Assembly (NCBI GenBank): GCA_903828145.1
Contig: CAIKKY010000026.1
Span: 1-52,792, forward strand
Reading direction: 5' to 3'
Length of the DNA stretch: 52,792 bases
Source: an uncultured Hyphomicrobiales bacterium
GTDB taxonomy: Bacteria; Pseudomonadota; Alphaproteobacteria; Rhizobiales; Devosiaceae
Below the pieces are notes generated by a model. It saw only the letters and a list, made by a program, of their open reading frames with translations, ran no database searches and was not told the DNA's origin. Made by a program: the position numbers and the translations under genes. This document shows, in pieces, positions 29,034 through 38,306 of this stretch. Positions within the stretch are counted from its first letter, which is position 1, and every line of letters starts with the position of its first letter.

Positions 29034-30371
29034 CTATTGCGAGGCAACCGCCTTGTTCCGCCCTTCAAAATAGCGCGCAATGCCCCGGGCCAGGGCCGAG
29101 ACGGTTTTAGACCGCCAGTCCGGCTTCTGCAGATTGGCAAAATCAGTCAGGTTGGAGATATAGCCCAGCTCCACCAAAACCGAGGGTACATCGGGCGACT
29201 GCAGCACGAAATAGTCCGCCTGACGGACCGGAAAGCGCCGCAGCGCCACCGACGGCGCCAGCTCGTCGATGATCGACTTTGCCGCGAGCCAGCTTTCCTT
29301 GCGCACTTCGCGGCGCATCAGATCGAGCAGCACACCCAAGACCGGCTCCGGCGTGCCATCGGGCTTGGCAAAGCCCGCCACCACGTCATAGCGTCCCTCG
29401 CCGTTGGCCAGCACCTTATCAAGGACATCGCCGCCGTTTTCATCGCGCGTGTAGACGCTCGCCCCGCTGATATCGGGCTCCTGAAAGCTGTCGGCATGCA
29501 GCGAGACAAAGAGATCGGCCTTGTTCATTCGGGCGAGGTCCACCCGCTCGTTGAGCGTCAGATAAGTGTCCTCGGTGCGGGTGATGGCGACATCAAAGGC
29601 TCCGGTCGCCATGAGCGCCGCCTGCAGATCGAGTGCGAACAGCAGCGTCAGGTCTTTTTCATGCACGCCCGATGCCGCCGTCGCGCCATTATCGACCCCA
29701 CCATGGCCGGGATCGACCACGATCAGCGGCTTGACGGCCGCTCCCTTTTTGGCCGCACCATCGGGCGTAGCGTTTGTCTCGGGCGCCGCCTGCCTGGTCT
29801 CTGGTGCGGGCACGGCAGCAGCCGCCTCGGCCGCAGCCTGCGCCGCAGCCGCGAGAGCCTCGGCTTCGGCCTTGGCTTTGGCCGCATCAGAGGCCGCCTT
29901 ATCGGCCGCCACCCGGTTGCGGAAGCTCGCCTCGCCATCCGGAACCAGATCCACAACCAGCCGCGCCGGCTGATCGGCCACCTTGTCGAGGAAATAGGCC
30001 TGCTGCACCTGCGCCGGCCCCGCAAGCACCAGCGTAGCGCGCGCCCGGCCGCTGTCGGCCATCTCCAGCGTGAACCCGGTGACAAGCCCCTGCCCGGCGA
30101 CATCCGGCGGCGCGGCGATTCGCAGCGCACCCGCCTTCACATCCACCGCAATGCGGAACGGATCGGCCAGCGACACGATGGCAAAAGGTGTCGCCCCATC
30201 GAGATCGATGATGAGGCGCGCCCGGCTGGCTGTGGCGGTCACGCGGGCATCGAGCACGACGGGATCGGCTGAAACGGCGGGCGACTGCGCCAGCGTTGCC
30301 CCCGGCGCCAAAAAGACAAGCGCCACGAGGCTCAGCAACGCCACCAGCATAACCCGGGCCCGGCCGATCAT
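29034..30371 (-). CDS. N-acetylmuramoyl-L-alanine amidase (AmiC-like)
   Basis: This 445-residue periplasmic amidase cuts the stem peptide from peptidoglycan, mainly at division. The signal peptide covers residues 1-29, ending GATLAQ. An AMIN domain for septal targeting follows (about 40-145), then an Ala-rich linker and the Amidase_3 catalytic domain (about 220-440). The zinc ligands sit in VDPGHGGVDNG, HEKDLT and SLHADS. The catalytic Glu is in VELGYISN. A helix that covers the active site in EnvC/NlpD-regulated amidases may correspond to the segment VLGVLLDLMRREVRKE. It sits 89 bases upstream of mrcA, so wall cutting and synthesis are probably expressed together. Confidence 0.92.
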   Translation of the reverse strand: MIGRARVMLVALLSLVALVFLAPGATLAQSPAVSADPVVLDARVTATASRARLIIDLDGATPFAIVSLADPFRIAVDVKAGALRIAAPPDVAGQGLVTGFTLEMADSGRARATLVLAGPAQVQQAYFLDKVADQPARLVVDLVPDGEASFRNRVAADKAASDAAKAKAEAEALAAAAQAAAEAAAAVPAPETRQAAPETNATPDGAAKKGAAVKPLIVVDPGHGGVDNGATAASGVHEKDLTLLFALDLQAALMATGAFDVAITRTEDTYLTLNERVDLARMNKADLFVSLHADSFQEPDISGASVYTRDENGGDVLDKVLANGEGRYDVVAGFAKPDGTPEPVLGVLLDLMRREVRKESWLAAKSIIDELAPSVALRRFPVRQADYFVLQSPDVPSVLVELGYISNLTDFANLQKPDWRSKTVSALARGIARYFEGRNKAVASQ

Positions 30372-31021
30372 GCCCAACACAATATCCCGAAGCCCTGTCG
30401 CAATCCTGCACCCTTTTTGGCTCGCCTGATCCGCCCGATCCGGCCGTTCCCCCCGCCCACGCCTCCTTTGGCCAGAGCACTCGGGCGATTCTGGGGCGGC
30501 ATCGGCCTGTCTCAATGACAAGCCCGGTTGAGGGAAGCAAGCACAGCGAATGGGACCAAACTGACTTTCCTGTTGCCAATTTGAAGCAATATCCATAAAG
30601 CCTAACGCTGTGGCGGAAGCTTATCCGCCCAAGGGGAGCTTCGGTGCTGCGTGAGCGCCGCCTCTTGGGCCTTGCGGACGATTGATCGTCTCAAGTTGCG
30701 GCAACTCACCGTTACACTTGCGAATCCCGGCCCCTAGGGGTCGACGGCCAGCAGTGCCAGCTTCGGGCACCTGGCTCCGAGGAAGAGGTCGGATGGCCAC
30801 CGGGCGGACTATGAGCGGCGAGACTGCGATCATTCTGAGCGCAAATCAGGCTGCTTTCCCCAATGCCATCGCTCTCCATCACCGGAGCGGCGCGCGCGCC
30901 GCTCTTTTCGGCGCGATGAGCGCCATATCCTTAGAACCATTCGCCCTGCCGGGCGCGCCACTGCGGCGACCGACTTTCCGGTCTCGCGGCGTGCCAGAGC
31001 GGGTGCGCGGAGTTACTTTTT
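30372..31021 (+). promoter_or_regulatory. Long intergenic region: amidase promoter side and rne upstream leader
   Basis: There is no convincing gene in these 650 bases between divergent amiC-like and rne. TTGCCA near 30575 with AT-rich sequence 15-20 bases on (ATCCATAAAG) is a possible rne promoter, giving an untranslated leader of about 420 bases. Stretches near 30890-30990 are GC-rich and self-complementary. RNase E controls its own mRNA through a long 5' leader in enterobacteria, and a similar role here is inferred from length and position only. Confidence 0.4.
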
Positions 31022-33655
31022 ATGGCTACCAAGAGAATGCTGGTGGATGGCATCCACCCGGAAGAAACACGGATCGTTGTCACTAACGGGCCCCGGCTCG
31101 AGGAATTCGATTTCGAATCCGCCCAGCGGCGGCAATTGCGGGGGAACATCTACCTCGCCAAGGTGACGCGGGTTGAACCCTCGCTGCAGGCCGCCTTCGT
31201 GGAATATGGCGGCAACCGCCATGGCTTCCTCGCCTTTTCCGAAATCCACCCGGATTACTACCAGATTCCGGTCGCCGATCGCGAAGCACTGCTGCGCGAC
31301 GAAGCCGATCACGATGACGATGAACCGGCCTCGGACCACGCCCAGAGCGCCGCCCCGACCGATAGCGTTGACGACGATGCCAGCGATGATGACGGCGCAA
31401 GCCACATCGAGCAGGCGCCGACCTCGAACGAGCCCGTGGAAAGCATGGGCGGCAGCGATGCGCTTGAAGACGTGCAGGAGCGCCGTCAGCGCGGTCCGCG
31501 CCGCCACCAGTATAAAATTCAGGAAGTGATCAAGCGTCGGCAGGTCATGCTGGTGCAGGTCGTGAAGGAAGAGCGCGGTAACAAGGGTGCGGCGCTCACC
31601 ACCTATCTGTCGCTGGCCGGTCGCTATTCGGTGCTGATGCCGAACACCGCCCGTGGCGGTGGCATTTCGCGCAAGATCACCAATGCGGCGGACCGCAAGC
31701 GCCTCAAGGATATCGTGGGCGATCTCGAGGTGCCGCAGGGCCAGGGCGTGATCCTGCGCACAGCGGGTGCCTCGCGCACCAAGGCCGAAGTGAAGCGCGA
31801 TTTCGAATATCTGCAGCGGCTGTGGGAGAATGTGCGCACGTTGACGCTGAAGTCGACCGCGCCCTGCCTCGTGTATGAAGAAGGCTCGCTCATCAAGCGG
31901 ACCATCCGCGATCTCTATTCCAAGGATATCGACGAACTCCTGGTCGCCGGCGATGACGCCTATCGCGAGGCCAAGGACTTCATGCGCATGATCATGCCGA
32001 GCCACGCCAAAAACGTGCAGCTCTACCGCGAAGACGCGCCGATTTTCTCCAAGCACGGCGTTGAAAGCCAGCTGGACCAGATGTTCTCCCCGCAGGTCAC
32101 CCTGCCGTCGGGCGGCTATATCGTCATCAACCCCACCGAAGCTCTCGTCTCCATTGACGTGAACTCGGGCCGGGCGACGAAAGAGCACAATATCGAGGAC
32201 ACCGCGCTTCAGACCAACCTTGAAGCCGCTGAAGAAGTCTCCCGCCAGTTGCGGCTGCGCGATCTCGCCGGGCTGATCGTCATCGATTTCATCGACATGA
32301 TGGAAAACCGCTCCAACCGGGCGGTTGAGCGCAAGCTCAAGGAATGCCTGAAGAACGACCGGGCCCGCATTCAGGTCGGCCGGATTTCGCATTTCGGCCT
32401 TCTGGAAATGAGCCGCCAGCGCATCCGCTTCGGCGTGGTCGAAAGCTCGACGCACCAGTGCCCCACCTGCCAGGGCACCGGGCTCGTGCGCTCGGTTGAG
32501 AGCGTGGCGCTCATGGTCATGCGCAATGTCGAGGACCATGTGCTCAAAAAGCCCGGTCAATCGATCAACCTGCGCGTTCCCACCGATGTGGCGCTTTACA
32601 TCCTCAATTCAAAGCGCATGACCCTGACGGGTCTTGAGCTTAAGTACAGCCTGTCGATCACCATCATGGCCGATGATCACGTCGGGCCGTCGCATTTTGC
32701 CATCGAACGCGGTGAAGCCCGCTCGCTCGAACGTGAAGTGATCCCCGGCACGCATGTGCGCGTCGATACGGCAAGCCCGGTCGATGCCGACGATGCCGCC
32801 GTCGATGACGCGATCATCGAGGATGAAGACGAGGAAGAAGAAGCGCCCGCCGGTGAAGACCGCCGTGCCGATGCCGGTGATGCCGAACGGACAGGCCGCC
32901 GTCGCCGCCGCCGCCGTCGCGGCCGGGGTGCTGATGACCGCGCCGGGACGGAAGCCCGCGAACCGCAGGCCGATACTGCCGCAGCAGCCTCGGATGTCGA
33001 TACCGACGAGGATGCAGATGGTCTTGAGGCCGAAGGCGCCGATGAAGGCCTCAACGCCGATGGCGAACCGCGCCGCCGCCGCCGTCGCGGTCGTCGGGGT
33101 GGACGCCGTAATCGTCGCCCCGAAGATCAGGCCGGTGAGACCTCTGCCGAGGCAGGCACAGCCGCGCCGCGCGATGAAGTCATCGCCATGGCCGACATGC
33201 CGGTCGCCGAAGTACTGGACGTTGTGGCCGACAAACCGAAGCGGGGTCGTCGCAAAAAGCCCGACGCCGCCGAGACAGTCGTTGCCGAAGCCGTGGTCGC
33301 TGAACCCGTGACCGAAGCCGAACCGACGGAAAAGCCCAAGCGCAGCCGCGCCCGGAAGCCGAAAGCCGCCGACGCCGCGATCGACGCCCCGGAAGCTGTC
33401 GCAACCGAGCCGGCACCGAAGCCCGCCAAAGCCCCGAAGGCCGCCAAGGCCCCGGCTAAAGCCAAGGCTCCGAAGGCCGAAGCCCCGGTCGCCGAGGCAA
33501 ACGCGACCGCAGAGGCCGAAGAAGCCCCCGCGGCCCGACGCAAGAAGGCCATTCCGGAAGGCGAAATCGTCGTCAGCACCACGGCGGCGGATAAGCCGGA
33601 TGAAAAGCCGAAAAAGGCTGGCTGGTGGCAGCGCCGCCTCGGCCTCGGCACCTGA
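31022..33655 (+). CDS. rne: Ribonuclease E (rne/rng family endoribonuclease)
   Basis: This 877-residue endoribonuclease starts mRNA decay and processes rRNA and tRNA precursors. An S1 domain (about 35-130) carries NIYLAKVTRVEPSLQAAFVE and holds an acidic insertion typical of alphaproteobacteria. The DNase I-like domain has ALVSIDVNSGR and LIVIDFIDM with the Mg-binding Asp residues. The Zn-link CPTCQGTG lies at about 480. From about residue 600 the tail is disordered, with Arg-rich blocks (RRRRRRRGRG, RRRRRRGRRGGRR) for RNA binding. It ends KKAGWWQRRLGLGT, containing the GWW motif that binds PNPase in Caulobacter. It is monocistronic with a strong terminator. Confidence 0.95.
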   Translation: MATKRMLVDGIHPEETRIVVTNGPRLEEFDFESAQRRQLRGNIYLAKVTRVEPSLQAAFVEYGGNRHGFLAFSEIHPDYYQIPVADREALLRDEADHDDDEPASDHAQSAAPTDSVDDDASDDDGASHIEQAPTSNEPVESMGGSDALEDVQERRQRGPRRHQYKIQEVIKRRQVMLVQVVKEERGNKGAALTTYLSLAGRYSVLMPNTARGGGISRKITNAADRKRLKDIVGDLEVPQGQGVILRTAGASRTKAEVKRDFEYLQRLWENVRTLTLKSTAPCLVYEEGSLIKRTIRDLYSKDIDELLVAGDDAYREAKDFMRMIMPSHAKNVQLYREDAPIFSKHGVESQLDQMFSPQVTLPSGGYIVINPTEALVSIDVNSGRATKEHNIEDTALQTNLEAAEEVSRQLRLRDLAGLIVIDFIDMMENRSNRAVERKLKECLKNDRARIQVGRISHFGLLEMSRQRIRFGVVESSTHQCPTCQGTGLVRSVESVALMVMRNVEDHVLKKPGQSINLRVPTDVALYILNSKRMTLTGLELKYSLSITIMADDHVGPSHFAIERGEARSLEREVIPGTHVRVDTASPVDADDAAVDDAIIEDEDEEEEAPAGEDRRADAGDAERTGRRRRRRRRGRGADDRAGTEAREPQADTAAAASDVDTDEDADGLEAEGADEGLNADGEPRRRRRRGRRGGRRNRRPEDQAGETSAEAGTAAPRDEVIAMADMPVAEVLDVVADKPKRGRRKKPDAAETVVAEAVVAEPVTEAEPTEKPKRSRARKPKAADAAIDAPEAVATEPAPKPAKAPKAAKAPAKAKAPKAEAPVAEANATAEAEEAPAARRKKAIPEGEIVVSTTAADKPDEKPKKAGWWQRRLGLGT

Positions 33656-33684
33656 TCGGCTGAACGACCGACCCTGAACAGCAC

Positions 33685-33716
33685 AAAGGCGGAGACCCGG
33701 GTCTCCGCCTTTTTCT
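33685..33716 (+). terminator. Rho-independent terminator of rne
   Basis: A 12-bp stem (AAAGGCGGAGAC / GTCTCCGCCTTT, loop CCGG) is followed by TTCTTT. It lies 29 bases after the rne stop codon and before the convergent aminotransferase. Confidence 0.85.
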
Positions 33717-33736
33717 TTGGGGCGTCCACCTGGCGC

Positions 33737-34885
33737 CTATAGCGCTGTGAGGAACTGGTCGATGCGGTCCACAGCCTCGGTCACCGTTGCCCGTGTCCCC
33801 GCGTAGGAGAACCGCATGAAGCGGTGCCCGTTGACGCGATCAAAATCGATGCCTGGCGTTGCCGCCACCCCGGCCTTTTCAAGCAGAGCAATGGCAAAGC
33901 TCAAGGCGTCGCTCGTGAAGGCCGACACATCGACATAGCTGTAGAACGCGCCATCGCCGCTATTGGCGGCCACCAGCCCGTGGCGCGCCAGCCCCTCGGC
34001 CAGAATCTCGCGGTTGGTGCGGTAGCCCGCTTTCTGCTCTTCGGCATAATCGCGCTCGCTGAGGGCGGCGACCGCCGCGATCTGGCTCAACGTCGGGGCC
34101 GAGATGAACATGTTCTGCTGCAGCATCATGGCCCGGGCCCTTAGGTCCTCGGGCAGAACCATCCAGCCCACCCGCCACCCGGTCATGCAGTAATATTTCG
34201 AAAACGAGTTGATGATGATGGCGTCGGGGTCAAATTCCGCAGCCGAGACCGAGGGCCCGCGATAGTCGAGCCCATGGTAGATTTCGTCGGAAATGAACCG
34301 CACCCCGAGCCGCGTACAGGTCGACGCGATCGCCGCGAGCGCAGCACCGGTCACCCCGGCGCCGGTCGGATTGGCCGGCGAGGCAAAGAGCAGCCCGTCA
34401 AACGGGGTTTCGCGATAGGCCCGCTCGACATCCTCAGCGCTGAGGCGCCAGCCCGATTGCGCGCTGACCTCGATTTCAACCGGCACCATGCCGAGGCCCA
34501 ATAGCGTGTTGAGATAGGCCGGATAACCCGGCCGCGTGACCGCCACCCGCGCACCGGGCCTGAACGCCGCGAGGAACGCGAGGATGAAGGCCGCAGACGA
34601 GCCCATGGTCACCATGATCGCCTCAGGCGGCACGGCCACCCGATGCTGGGCCTCATAATAGGCTGCAAGTCCCGCCCGCAGCGGCGCAATACCACCCGAG
34701 GGCGTATAGTGCTGGGGCAGATCAAGCGCCCGGCGCACGGCCTCCCGCACGGCGGGCGCCGGCGGTGCCCCCGGCTCACCCGATTCCATATGCAGCACCC
34801 GCTGGCCGCGCGCCTCCAGCTCTTTCGAGCGGGCAGTAATTTCCATCACGTAAAACGGCCTGAGGCCCGGCAGCATGGTATCCAT
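33737..34885 (-). CDS. Class I/II pyridoxal-phosphate aminotransferase
   Basis: This 382-residue fold-type I aminotransferase has the substrate-side motif HMESGEPGAPPAPAVREAVR, YTPSGGIAPLRAGLAAYYEA, and SPANPTGAGV with the Asn that contacts the cofactor. RFISDEIYHGLDY follows, then the PLP-binding Lys in NSFSKYYCMTGWRVGWM (about residue 230). The final Arg that binds the substrate carboxylate is in FMRFSYAG. The ATG at 34885 follows GAAGAGGC. The closest types are aspartate/aromatic or methionine-like aminotransferases, and the substrate cannot be fixed. It stands alone between convergent rne and the divergent DsbA-like gene. Confidence 0.88.
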   Translation of the reverse strand: MDTMLPGLRPFYVMEITARSKELEARGQRVLHMESGEPGAPPAPAVREAVRRALDLPQHYTPSGGIAPLRAGLAAYYEAQHRVAVPPEAIMVTMGSSAAFILAFLAAFRPGARVAVTRPGYPAYLNTLLGLGMVPVEIEVSAQSGWRLSAEDVERAYRETPFDGLLFASPANPTGAGVTGAALAAIASTCTRLGVRFISDEIYHGLDYRGPSVSAAEFDPDAIIINSFSKYYCMTGWRVGWMVLPEDLRARAMMLQQNMFISAPTLSQIAAVAALSERDYAEEQKAGYRTNREILAEGLARHGLVAANSGDGAFYSYVDVSAFTSDALSFAIALLEKAGVAATPGIDFDRVNGHRFMRFSYAGTRATVTEAVDRIDQFLTAL

Positions 34886-35000
34886 GCCTCTTCGCTAACT
34901 GATTAGGCCGCTCGCCTCAACTGCGACCTCTGGGCCAGTGCTCTCGCCAAACCCCTCAATCCCGGCTATCACACCGGCCAATTCTGGTCTGGGGATACCC

Positions 35001-35849
35001 ATGAAGCGGTTTTTACCTCTTGTCGTTGTGTTCTTGCTGGGCGCCCTCCTCGGCGTCGGGGTTCTGGCCGGATTGCGGCCTGTGCCGAATAACGATCAGA
35101 TCCGGGCGATCGCCGAAACCGTCGTGGCCGAGAACCCGGCCCCGGTCGTGGTGCCGCCCCCCGCGCTCGATGCCGACCAGATCCTCGCTCTTGTTGAAGA
35201 TCATCTCGTCAAAACCCCGTCGATCCTCGCGCGGATGACCAGCGCGCTGCAAAGCGCCGCCGAACAGGAAAAGGCCAACAAGACCAAAGCCACCATCGCC
35301 GAAATGCGCGATGCGATCTTTGCCTCGCCCAACCATGCCGTGATCGGCAACACGGACGGCGACATCACGCTCGTCGAGCTGTTCGACTACAATTGCGGCT
35401 ATTGCCGCCAGGCCCTGCCCGATCTCGTGGCCCTGCTCGAGGAAGATACCGGCATCAAGCTGATCCTCAAGGAATTCCCGATCCTCAGCCAGGGCTCGAT
35501 GGATGCTGCGCGGGTTGCCGTGCAGGTGGCCGCCAATCCCGAGGTTGATTACTGGGCGTTCTACCAGCGGCTCTATTCGACCCGCGGCCAGATCGACAGG
35601 GCGGCAGCCCTCAACGCCGCCGCATCACTGGGACTTGATCCGGCAGCGCTGCAGGCGGGCATGAACAGCGACGTGGTCGCCACCGAACTGAAGGCCAATT
35701 ACGCCATTGCCGAAAAGCTCGGCATTACCGGCACCCCGACCTTCATCCTGGGCGACAGCGTGATTGCGGGAGCGGTTGGCGTCGATGCCCTGCGGGCGGC
35801 GATCAAAAACATGCGGGCCTGCGGCGCCATCACCTGCGAAACGGATTAG
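35001..35849 (+). CDS. DsbA-family thiol:disulfide oxidoreductase
   Basis: This 282-residue envelope protein has a hydrophobic N-terminal anchor or signal (about 3-24) and a helical linker with LVEDHLVKTPSILARMTSAL as in Com1-like proteins. A thioredoxin fold follows with active site C132-GY-C135 (FDYNCGYCRQALPDL) and the cis-proline loop TGTPTFILGD. It probably forms or isomerises disulfides in secreted proteins. The ATG at 35001 follows GGGGATACCC and is favoured over an upstream ATG at 34938 because it places the hydrophobic segment at the N-terminus. It is followed by aroQ in the same direction. Confidence 0.9.
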   Translation: MKRFLPLVVVFLLGALLGVGVLAGLRPVPNNDQIRAIAETVVAENPAPVVVPPPALDADQILALVEDHLVKTPSILARMTSALQSAAEQEKANKTKATIAEMRDAIFASPNHAVIGNTDGDITLVELFDYNCGYCRQALPDLVALLEEDTGIKLILKEFPILSQGSMDAARVAVQVAANPEVDYWAFYQRLYSTRGQIDRAAALNAAASLGLDPAALQAGMNSDVVATELKANYAIAEKLGITGTPTFILGDSVIAGAVGVDALRAAIKNMRACGAITCETD

Positions 35850-35964
35850 AACAGCTAAAACCAGAGCCAAAAGCGGCACCTGACGCCGCAATTTGGCCCT
35901 TTTTCGTGCATTACACCGCCCCTGCGCTTGCGCCCAACGGGGGGGCGGTGCACAAGGCAAAATC

Positions 35965-36399
35965 ATGGCTCACCGCGTTCTCGTCCTCAACGGCCCGAAC
36001 CTCAACATGCTCGGCACGCGCGAGCCGCAGACCTATGGGACTCAGACGCTCGCTGACATTGAGACGCTGTGCATTGCCGAAGGCAAGGCGCTCGGGCTCG
36101 ATGTGACCTGCCGCCAGTCCAACCACGAAGGCGACCTCGTGACCTGGATTCAGGAGGCAATGGGCCAGTACGAGGCGCTGATCCTCAACCCTGGCGCCTA
36201 TTCCCACACCTCGGTTGCCATTCACGATGCGATCCGCGCGACGGGCCTCAAGGTGATCGAAGTCCACCTCAGCAATATCCACGCCCGGGAGCCGTTCCGC
36301 CATCATTCCTATGTGTCCGCCGTTGCAGCGGGCGTCATTTGCGGGCTGGGTGCCACGGGCTATAAGCTGGCCCTTACCGCGATAGCCGATAAACGATAA
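35965..36399 (+). CDS. aroQ: Type II 3-dehydroquinate dehydratase
   Basis: This 144-residue enzyme converts 3-dehydroquinate to 3-dehydroshikimate in the shikimate pathway and forms a dodecamer. It starts MAHRVLVLNGPNLNMLGTRE. The catalytic Tyr is in YGTQTL, and the substrate site is seen in SNHEGDLV, LNPGAYSHTSVA and EVHLSNIHAREPFRHHS. The ATG at 35965 matches the family start. Ten bases after the stop, accB begins, so aroQ-accB-accC are probably one transcript. Confidence 0.96.
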   Translation: MAHRVLVLNGPNLNMLGTREPQTYGTQTLADIETLCIAEGKALGLDVTCRQSNHEGDLVTWIQEAMGQYEALILNPGAYSHTSVAIHDAIRATGLKVIEVHLSNIHAREPFRHHSYVSAVAAGVICGLGATGYKLALTAIADKR

Positions 36400-36409
36400 G
36401 AGAGACGCC

Positions 36410-36919
36410 ATGACCAAGTCCTCCCAGAACGCCGACCAGCTGCTGATCCGATCGATCGCCAAGCTCCTCAACGAGCAGAACCTGGCCGAGATCGAGATCG
36501 AGCGCGAGGATATGCGCGTGCGCGTCACCCGCACCTTCCAGAACACCATGCCCCAGATGGCCATGCCCACTTATGCGCCGCAGCCCGTGGCTCCGGCCGC
36601 TCCGGTGCCGCAGAGCACCCCGCATGCCACCTCTGCGGCCGTGGCAGCAGTTGCCCAGCAGGCGGCCGATGATCTCGCGGCCAATCCGGGTACCCTCACC
36701 TCCCCCATGGTGGGCACCGCCTATCTCTCGCCCGAACCCGGCAAGCCGACTTTTGCCGCCCTGGGCACCCGGGTGACCGAAGGTCAGACCGTGCTGATCA
36801 TCGAGGCGATGAAGACCATGAACCAGATCCCGGCGCATCGCTCGGGCACGGTAACGCGCATTCTCGTCGACGATTCGAGCCCGGTCGAATACGGTCAGCC
36901 CCTCGTCGTGATCGAATAA
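36410..36919 (+). CDS. accB: Acetyl-CoA carboxylase biotin carboxyl carrier protein
   Basis: This 169-residue carrier holds biotin for malonyl-CoA synthesis. The N-terminal helical part is followed by a Pro/Ala-rich linker (about 50-90) and the biotinyl domain with the thumb element TAYLSPEPGKPTFAALGTRV. The biotinylated Lys is in IIEAMKTMNQI. It lies ten bases after aroQ and nine before accC, the standard pairing with biotin carboxylase. Confidence 0.97.
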   Translation: MTKSSQNADQLLIRSIAKLLNEQNLAEIEIEREDMRVRVTRTFQNTMPQMAMPTYAPQPVAPAAPVPQSTPHATSAAVAAVAQQAADDLAANPGTLTSPMVGTAYLSPEPGKPTFAALGTRVTEGQTVLIIEAMKTMNQIPAHRSGTVTRILVDDSSPVEYGQPLVVIE

Positions 36920-36928
36920 GGATCGGCC

Positions 36929-38275
36929 ATGTTCCAGAAGGTCCTCATCGCCAATCGCGGCGAGATCGCGCTCCGCATCCTCAGGGCCTGCAAGGAACTG
37001 GGCATTGCCACGGTCGCCGTGCATTCCACGGCCGATTCGAACGCCATGCATGTGCGGCTTGCCGACGAAAGCGTCTGCATCGGGCCGCCGCAGGCGCGCG
37101 ATTCCTACCTCAATATCCCCTCGATCATGGCAGCCTGTGAAATTACCGGCGCTGATGCGGTGCATCCCGGCTATGGCTTCCTCTCGGAGAATGCGCGCTT
37201 TGCCCGTATTCTTTCAGAGCACAAGATCACCTTCATCGGGCCCTCGTCGCACCATATCGAAATCATGGGCGACAAGATCACGGCCAAAAAGACCGCCGTT
37301 GAACTGGGCATCCCCGTGGTGCCGGGCTCGGCCGGCGAAGTGAAGACCGAGGCCGAGGCCAAGGAAACTGCTGCGGAGATCGGCTATCCCGTGCTGATTA
37401 AAGCCACCGCTGGCGGTGGTGGGCGCGGCATGAAGGTCGCCTTCTCGGAAGACGATGTGCTGATTGCCTGGTCGACCGCCCGCTCCGAGGCCAAAGCCGC
37501 CTTCGGCAATGACTCGGTCTATATGGAAAAGTATCTGACCAAGCCCCGGCACATTGAAGTGCAGGTGATGGGCGATGGCCAGGGCAACGCCGTGCACCTC
37601 GGCACGCGCGACTGTTCGTTGCAGCGCCGCCACCAGAAGGTGTGGGAAGAGGCCTCGGCCCCGACCGTGCCCAAGGATCAGCAGATGGAAATCGGCGAGA
37701 TCTGCGCCGCTGCCATGCGCAAGCTGAAATACTCGGGCGCGGGCACCATCGAGTTCCTCTACGAGGATAATCACTTCTACTTCATCGAAATGAACACCCG
37801 CCTGCAGGTGGAACATCCGGTCACCGAGCGCATCACCGGCGTGGACATTGTCTACGAGCAGATCCGCGTCGCCTCGGGCGAAAAGCTGAGCCTTGAGCAG
37901 AAATATATCAACTTCTCCGGCCATGCCATTGAAGTGCGGATCAACGCCGAGGACCCGCAGACCTTTGCCCCCTCGCCCGGCAAGATCCAGTTCTACCACC
38001 CGGCGGGCGGCGTCGGCATTCGCGTCGATTCGGCGGTCTATCAGGGCTATACGATCCCGCCCTATTATGACTCGCTTATTGGCAAGCTGATCGTCTACGG
38101 CCGCACCCGGCCCGAATGCCTGCAGCGCCTCCGGCGTGCTGTCGATGAATTCGTGGTGGATGGGGTCAAGACCACGCTGCCGCTGTTTCAGCGCCTCATC
38201 AAGGAGCCGGACATCATTGCCGGCGACTATGACATTCACTGGCTCGAAAAATACCTGAAGGCCGACAAGGCCTGA
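36929..38275 (+). CDS. accC: Acetyl-CoA carboxylase, biotin carboxylase subunit
   Basis: This 448-residue ATP-grasp enzyme carboxylates the biotin on AccB. It starts MFQKVLIANRGEIALRILRA. The glycine-rich ATP loop is KATAGGGGRGMKVAFSEDD. HLGTRDCSLQRRHQKVWEEA and the metal-binding EFLYEDNHFYFIEMNTRLQV are intact, and EHPVTERITGVD carries the bicarbonate-activating Glu region. The length equals the family norm. The ATG has AAGGATC upstream. Confidence 0.98.
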   Translation: MFQKVLIANRGEIALRILRACKELGIATVAVHSTADSNAMHVRLADESVCIGPPQARDSYLNIPSIMAACEITGADAVHPGYGFLSENARFARILSEHKITFIGPSSHHIEIMGDKITAKKTAVELGIPVVPGSAGEVKTEAEAKETAAEIGYPVLIKATAGGGGRGMKVAFSEDDVLIAWSTARSEAKAAFGNDSVYMEKYLTKPRHIEVQVMGDGQGNAVHLGTRDCSLQRRHQKVWEEASAPTVPKDQQMEIGEICAAAMRKLKYSGAGTIEFLYEDNHFYFIEMNTRLQVEHPVTERITGVDIVYEQIRVASGEKLSLEQKYINFSGHAIEVRINAEDPQTFAPSPGKIQFYHPAGGVGIRVDSAVYQGYTIPPYYDSLIGKLIVYGRTRPECLQRLRRAVDEFVVDGVKTTLPLFQRLIKEPDIIAGDYDIHWLEKYLKADKA

Positions 38276-38306
38276 GGCTTTTGACAAGCGGGCGGTTGCG
38301 GCCCAT

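Noticed and set aside
30682-31086. A 134-residue plus-strand frame overlapping the rne start
   Set aside because: Arg/Pro-rich product without family features. It overlaps the well-supported rne start in another frame.
32880-33150. Short CGCCGC-type repeats in the rne 3' half, resembling a DNA repeat array
   Set aside because: They are codon-level repetition of Arg-rich and Ala/Pro/Lys-rich disordered protein, not a CRISPR array or an intergenic repeat family.
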